Both the position numbers and the translations under genes were made by a program. Positions 60,113 to 64,000 of a stretch of 64,000 nt of DNA are shown here, piece after piece. The notes beneath the pieces were generated by a model that saw only the letters and a program-made list of their open reading frames with translations, did not search any database and had not been told where the DNA came from. The stretch comes from Chamaecyparis obtusa (lineage: Eukaryota > Streptophyta > Pinopsida > Cupressales > Cupressaceae): contig BSBK01001162.1 of NCBI GenBank assembly GCA_027943335.1, positions 2,036,001 through 2,100,000 on the forward strand, read 5' to 3'. Position 1 is the first letter of the stretch; each line of letters begins with the position of its first letter.

Positions 60113-63100
60113 AAGTATTGTGGGGAAGCATTCTAAATAACCAAAGCCGCTAACAATAAATTCAACACAGATATGTCCTCATTTCTGGGTATTTTAGCTC
60201 TCTAACAGCTGAATACCAGATTAAATAATAATGACAAAAGAAAAATAAACCCAACGTACTCAGAAATTGTAGCTGTGATTTTGCGGAGGGAATCTCTCTC
60301 GGCGCTATTGAAAACACAAATGACAACCCGCTTGATTTCACGGAGGGAATCTCTCTCGATGCTGTTCAAAACACAAATGACAACCTGCTTTGTTCAAAAC
60401 ACAAATGATAACCCGCTTGATTTCGCGGAGGGAATCTCTCTCGGCGCTGTTGAAAACACAAATGACAACGTTCCTTTTTTTTTTTGCACTTATATCCCGA
60501 CCAACATAAGGTCCATTTGTAATACAACATGATAATGTACACTTACAGTGAGTGTACATTATCATGTTGTCCTTAGAGTGACTATCCTCATTTGTTGAAG
60601 AAGAAAAGCATTAATGTGGCTGAATAGCAATACATTCAAGTGGCAATTACACAAGGGACAGTCACTATGAGATGTCCTCATTTGTGACTGTCCTTACAGT
60701 GAGTGTACATTATCATGGTGTCTTTAGAGTGACTGTCCTCATTTGTTGAAGAAGAAAAGCATTAATGTGGTTGAATAGCAATACATTCAAGTGGCAATTA
60801 CACAAGGGACAATCACTGTGAGATGTCCTCATGTGTGACTGTCCTTGTCACAAATGAGGACATCTCACAATGACTGTCCCTTGTGTAATTCAAGTGGCAA
60901 TTACACAAGGGACAGTCACTGTGAGATGTCCTCATTTGTGACTGTCCTTACAGTGAGTGTACATTATCATGTTGTCTTTAGAGTGACTGTCCTCATTTGT
61001 TGAAGAAGAAAAGCATTAATGTGGTTCAATAGCAATACATTCAAGTGGAAATTACACAAGGGACAATCGATCACTGTGAGATGTCCTCATGTGTGACTAT
61101 CCTTGTCACAAATGAGGACATCTCACAATGACTATCCCTTCTGTAATTGCCACTTGAATGAGGACAGTCACTGTAAAGACAACATGATAATGTACACATA
61201 CAATGAGTGTACATTATCATGTTGTCTTTACAGTGGCTGCCCTCATGTTGTATATTCTTCTCTGTAGATGCTACTATGTGCTAGGGAACTTCTTAGAACT
61301 GTTGGTATATTCTTACAACTTGTTACACCTGGGATATTCTTCTCTGTAGATGCTACTGTGTGCTAGGGTCCAAATGGGCCCATAAATGTGGTTGAATAGC
61401 AATACATTCAAGTGGCAATTACACAAGGGACAGTCACTGTGAGATGTCCTCATGTGTGACTGTCCTTGTCACAAATGAGGACATCTCACAGTGACTGTCC
61501 CTTGTGTAATTGCCACTTGAATGAGGACAGTCACTGTAAAGACAACATGATAATGTACACAAGTACCGTGAAGGTAGTTGCAAGTTACGGCTGTTTCATT
61601 GCATACCCGAAACAATGAAGATGTTACGGTCCACAAAACGTTTGTGCTTGAAAGATGAACAAATAAAATTAAACTTCTAAATAACCAGAGCTGCTAACAA
61701 TAAATTCAACACAGATATGTCCTCATTTCTGGGTATTTTAGCTCTGTAACAGCTAAATACCAGATTACATAATAATGACAAAAGAAAAATAAACCCAACG
61801 TACTCAGAAATTGTAGCTGTGATTTCGCGGAGGGAATCTCTCTCGGCACTGTTGAAAATACAAATGACAACGTTTCTCTACATTATCATGTTGCCTTTAC
61901 AGTGACTGTCCCTTGTGTAATTGCCACTTGAAGGAGGACAATCACTGTAAAGACAACATGATAATGTACACTTACAGCCTGTGTACATTATCATGTTGTC
62001 TTTAGAGTGACTATCCTCATTTGTTGAAGAAGAAAAGCATTAATGTGGCTGAATAGCAATACATTCAAGTGGCAATCACACAAGGGACAGTCACTGTGAG
62101 ATGTCCTCATTTGTGACTGTCCTTATAGTGAGTGTACATTATCATGTTGTCTTTAGAGTGACTGTCCTCATTTGTTGAAGAAGAAAAGCATTAATGTGGT
62201 TCAATAGCAATACATTCAAGTGGCAATTACACAAGGGACAATCGATCACTGTGAGATGTCCTCATGTGTGACTATCCTTGTCACAAATGAGGACATCTCA
62301 CAATGACTGTCCCTTGTGTAATTCAAGTGGCAATTACACAAGGGACAGTCACTGTGAGATGTCCTCATTTGTGATTGTCCTTACAATGAGTGTACATTAT
62401 CATGTTGTCTTTAGAGTGACTGTCCTCATTTGTTGAAGAAGAAAAGCATTAATGTGGTTCAATAGCAATACATTCAAGTGGCAATTACACAAGGGACAAT
62501 CGATCACTGTGAGATGTCCTCATGTGTGACTATCCTTGTCACAAATGAGGACATCTCACAATGACTGTCCCTTCTGTAATTGCCACTTGAATGAGGACAG
62601 TCACTATAAAGACAACATGATAATGTACACATACAATGAGTGTACATTATCATGTTGTCTTTACAGTGGCTGCCCTCATGTTGTATATTCTTCTTTGTAG
62701 ATGCTACTATGTGCTAGGGAAATTCTTAGAACTATTGGTATATTCTTACAACTTGTTACACCTGGGATATTCTTCTCTGTAGATGCTACTGTGTGCTGGG
62801 GTCCAAACGGGCCCATAAATGTGGTTGAATAGCAATACATTCAAGTGGCAATTACACAAGGGACAGTCACTGTGACATGTCCTCGTGTGACTGTCCTTGT
62901 CACAAATGAGGACATCTCACAGTGACTGTCCCTTGTGTAATTGCCACTTGAATGAGGACAGTCACTGTAAAGACAACATGATAATGTACACAAGTACCGT
63001 GAAGGTAGTTGCAAGTTACGGCTATTTCATTGTATACCCGAAACAATGAAGATGTTACGGTCCATAAAACGTTTGTGCTTGAAAGATGAACAAATAAAAT

Positions 63101-63644
63101 TAAACTTCTAAATAACCAGAGCCGCTAACAATAAATTCAACACAGATATGTCCTCATTTCTGGGTATTTTAGCTCTGTAACAGCTGAATACCAGATTACA
63201 TAATAATGGCAAAAGAAAAATAAACCCAACGTACTCAGAAATTGTAGCTGTGATTTCGCGGAGGGAATCTCTCTCGGCACTGTTGAAAATACAAATGACA
63301 ACGTTTCTCTACATTATCATGTTGCCTTTACAGTGACTGTCCCTTGTGTAATTGCCACTTGAAGGAGGACAGTCACTGTAAAGACAACATGATAATGTAC
63401 ACTTACAGCCCGTGTACATTATCATGTTGTCTTTAGAGTGACTATCCTCATTTTTTGAAGAAGAAAAGCATTAATGTGGCTGAATAGCAATACATTCAAG
63501 TGGCAATTACACAAGGGACAGTCACTATGAGATGTCGTCATTTGTGACTATCCTTACAGTGAGTGTACATTATCATGTTGTCTTTAAAGTGACTGTCCTC
63601 ATTTGTTGAAGGAAAAAAGCATTAATGTGGTTCATTAGCAATGT
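60113..63644. repeat. Right arm: large tandem units
   Basis: The block from CTAACAATAAATTCAACACAG through the 78-bp-type repeat, subterminal units, module and hairpin recurs at about 60150, 61696 and 63126. The last two copies are offset by 1433 bp (AAGTACCGTGAAGGTAGTTG at about 61560 and 62993). The third copy is cut at about 63644. Confidence 0.85.
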
Positions 63645-63652
63645 ATTCCCAG

Positions 63653-63888
63653 CATCTGTACCTGCATCTCTCTTATATACTACAAGTTACTTGCCATCAG
63701 AAATTGCAGTTCCCTCACGTGACATTGATGGTGAAGTGTTCTTTTCAAAACCATCATCTGTGGTTACCAATGCTCCTGTTTTAGGCAATAAGTTTGTTGC
63801 ATTCCATGAGCCATTGGTCAAGTTTCTTCTACGAGCTTCTGATGCCTCAAAATCTAAGCAGCGCCTACGCATGCCTCGTTGTGGTTGA
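63653..63888 (+). pseudogene. Terminal-exon-like fragment of an unidentified gene
   Basis: ATTCCCAG at 63645-63652 is an acceptor-like sequence, followed by an open frame to TGA at 63886-63888 (VPSRDIDGEVFFSKPSS, FVAFHEPLVKFLLRASD). It has the look of a host last exon followed by an AT-rich tail. I do not recognise it. It may be captured or the edge of a different piece of DNA. Confidence 0.45.
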
Positions 63889-64000
63889 TTATCATTCTGT
63901 ACATGAATTATAATGAGTAATCAGTTTTGGGCCTTGGAATCTTGTATGTAACATGCACAGGCATTTCATGGCTAAATGAATCTATTTAAAAGCATCAACT
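63889..64000 (+). other. 3' flank of the terminal-exon-like fragment
   Basis: Short AT-rich sequence with no further feature before the window ends. Confidence 0.4.

Larger units (their letters stand above)
37513..63644 (+). mobile_element. Giant CACTA (En/Spm-type) transposon with SET-domain gene
   Basis: A TNP2 transposase, a SET-domain ORF and an accessory protein gene sit between two long arms built of the same subterminal repeats in opposite orientation (about 37.5-44.8 kb and 55.6-63.6 kb). The left end is proposed at 37513 where CACTA begins. Then come ATTGCGATGG and TTTGCGACGG, like the GCGACGG-rich termini of many plant CACTA elements, and it breaks the gypsy coding sequence. No matching right end (TAGTG) is found in the window; repeats continue to 63644 and the mirror of 37531-37660 is missing, so the true end is probably past 64000. 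Size is at least 26 kb, including a 2-kb solo LTR. Confidence 0.75.

Overview
This window looks like intergenic DNA from a very large plant genome, probably a gymnosperm such as a conifer. That is an inference from AT-rich sequence, GT-AG introns, nested LTR retrotransposons, Met-tRNA primer-binding sites and a plant-type En/Spm (CACTA) transposase. I see no ordinary host gene that is complete, and no tRNA or rRNA gene. Almost everything is transposable-element DNA.

Layout. 1-4.44 kb: the 3' part of an LTR element (decayed protein remnant plus LTR, + strand), then a scrap of a second LTR family. 5.0-5.4 kb: a large TA/CATA microsatellite. 5.90-11.90 kb: a terminal-inverted-repeat element bounded by TGCA, with a multi-exon minus-strand gene of unknown function. 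12.57-13.07 kb: more microsatellite. 14.94-26.75 kb: a patchwork of LTRs. It includes an LTR retrotransposon (15.24-22.51 kb, minus strand) with zinc-knuckle gag remnants and a second unknown protein but no visible pol, an opposite-facing related LTR (ending 23.71 kb), and a copia 3' LTR split by a solo LTR with a CCTTG target duplication. 27.2-31.1 kb: a decayed copia gag-pol (minus). 31.2-37.5 kb: the 5' LTR, leader, gag, protease and G-patch of a gypsy element (+), cut off at about 37.5 kb.

37.5 kb to at least 63.6 kb: a giant CACTA/En-Spm-type transposon. Its coding core (45.26-53.48 kb, +) appears intact when conventional introns are removed. It holds a 10-exon TNP2 transposase (about 1118 aa), a SET-domain protein (262 aa), and a 12-exon basic-tailed protein (474 aa or 481 aa) resembling accessory transposon proteins. 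A tiny shared exon (MDRQ) can join in frame either to the SET exon or to the third protein, recalling alternative splicing of tnpA/tnpD in maize En/Spm. The core is flanked by mirror-image arms of subterminal repeats, dense in the motif GACAGTCAC and its complement and rich in 37-bp-arm hairpins. These resemble the binding-site arrays used by CACTA accessory proteins, but are far longer. The arms carry a solo LTR with a TTGTC target duplication, a gag scrap and exon-like fragments that may be captured host sequence. The right terminus is probably beyond the window.

The most interesting system is this CACTA element with its own SET-domain gene. I infer that TNP2 would cut and join the ends, the third protein would bind the arms, and the SET protein might act on chromatin. 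The first role rests on family knowledge; the other two are hypotheses.
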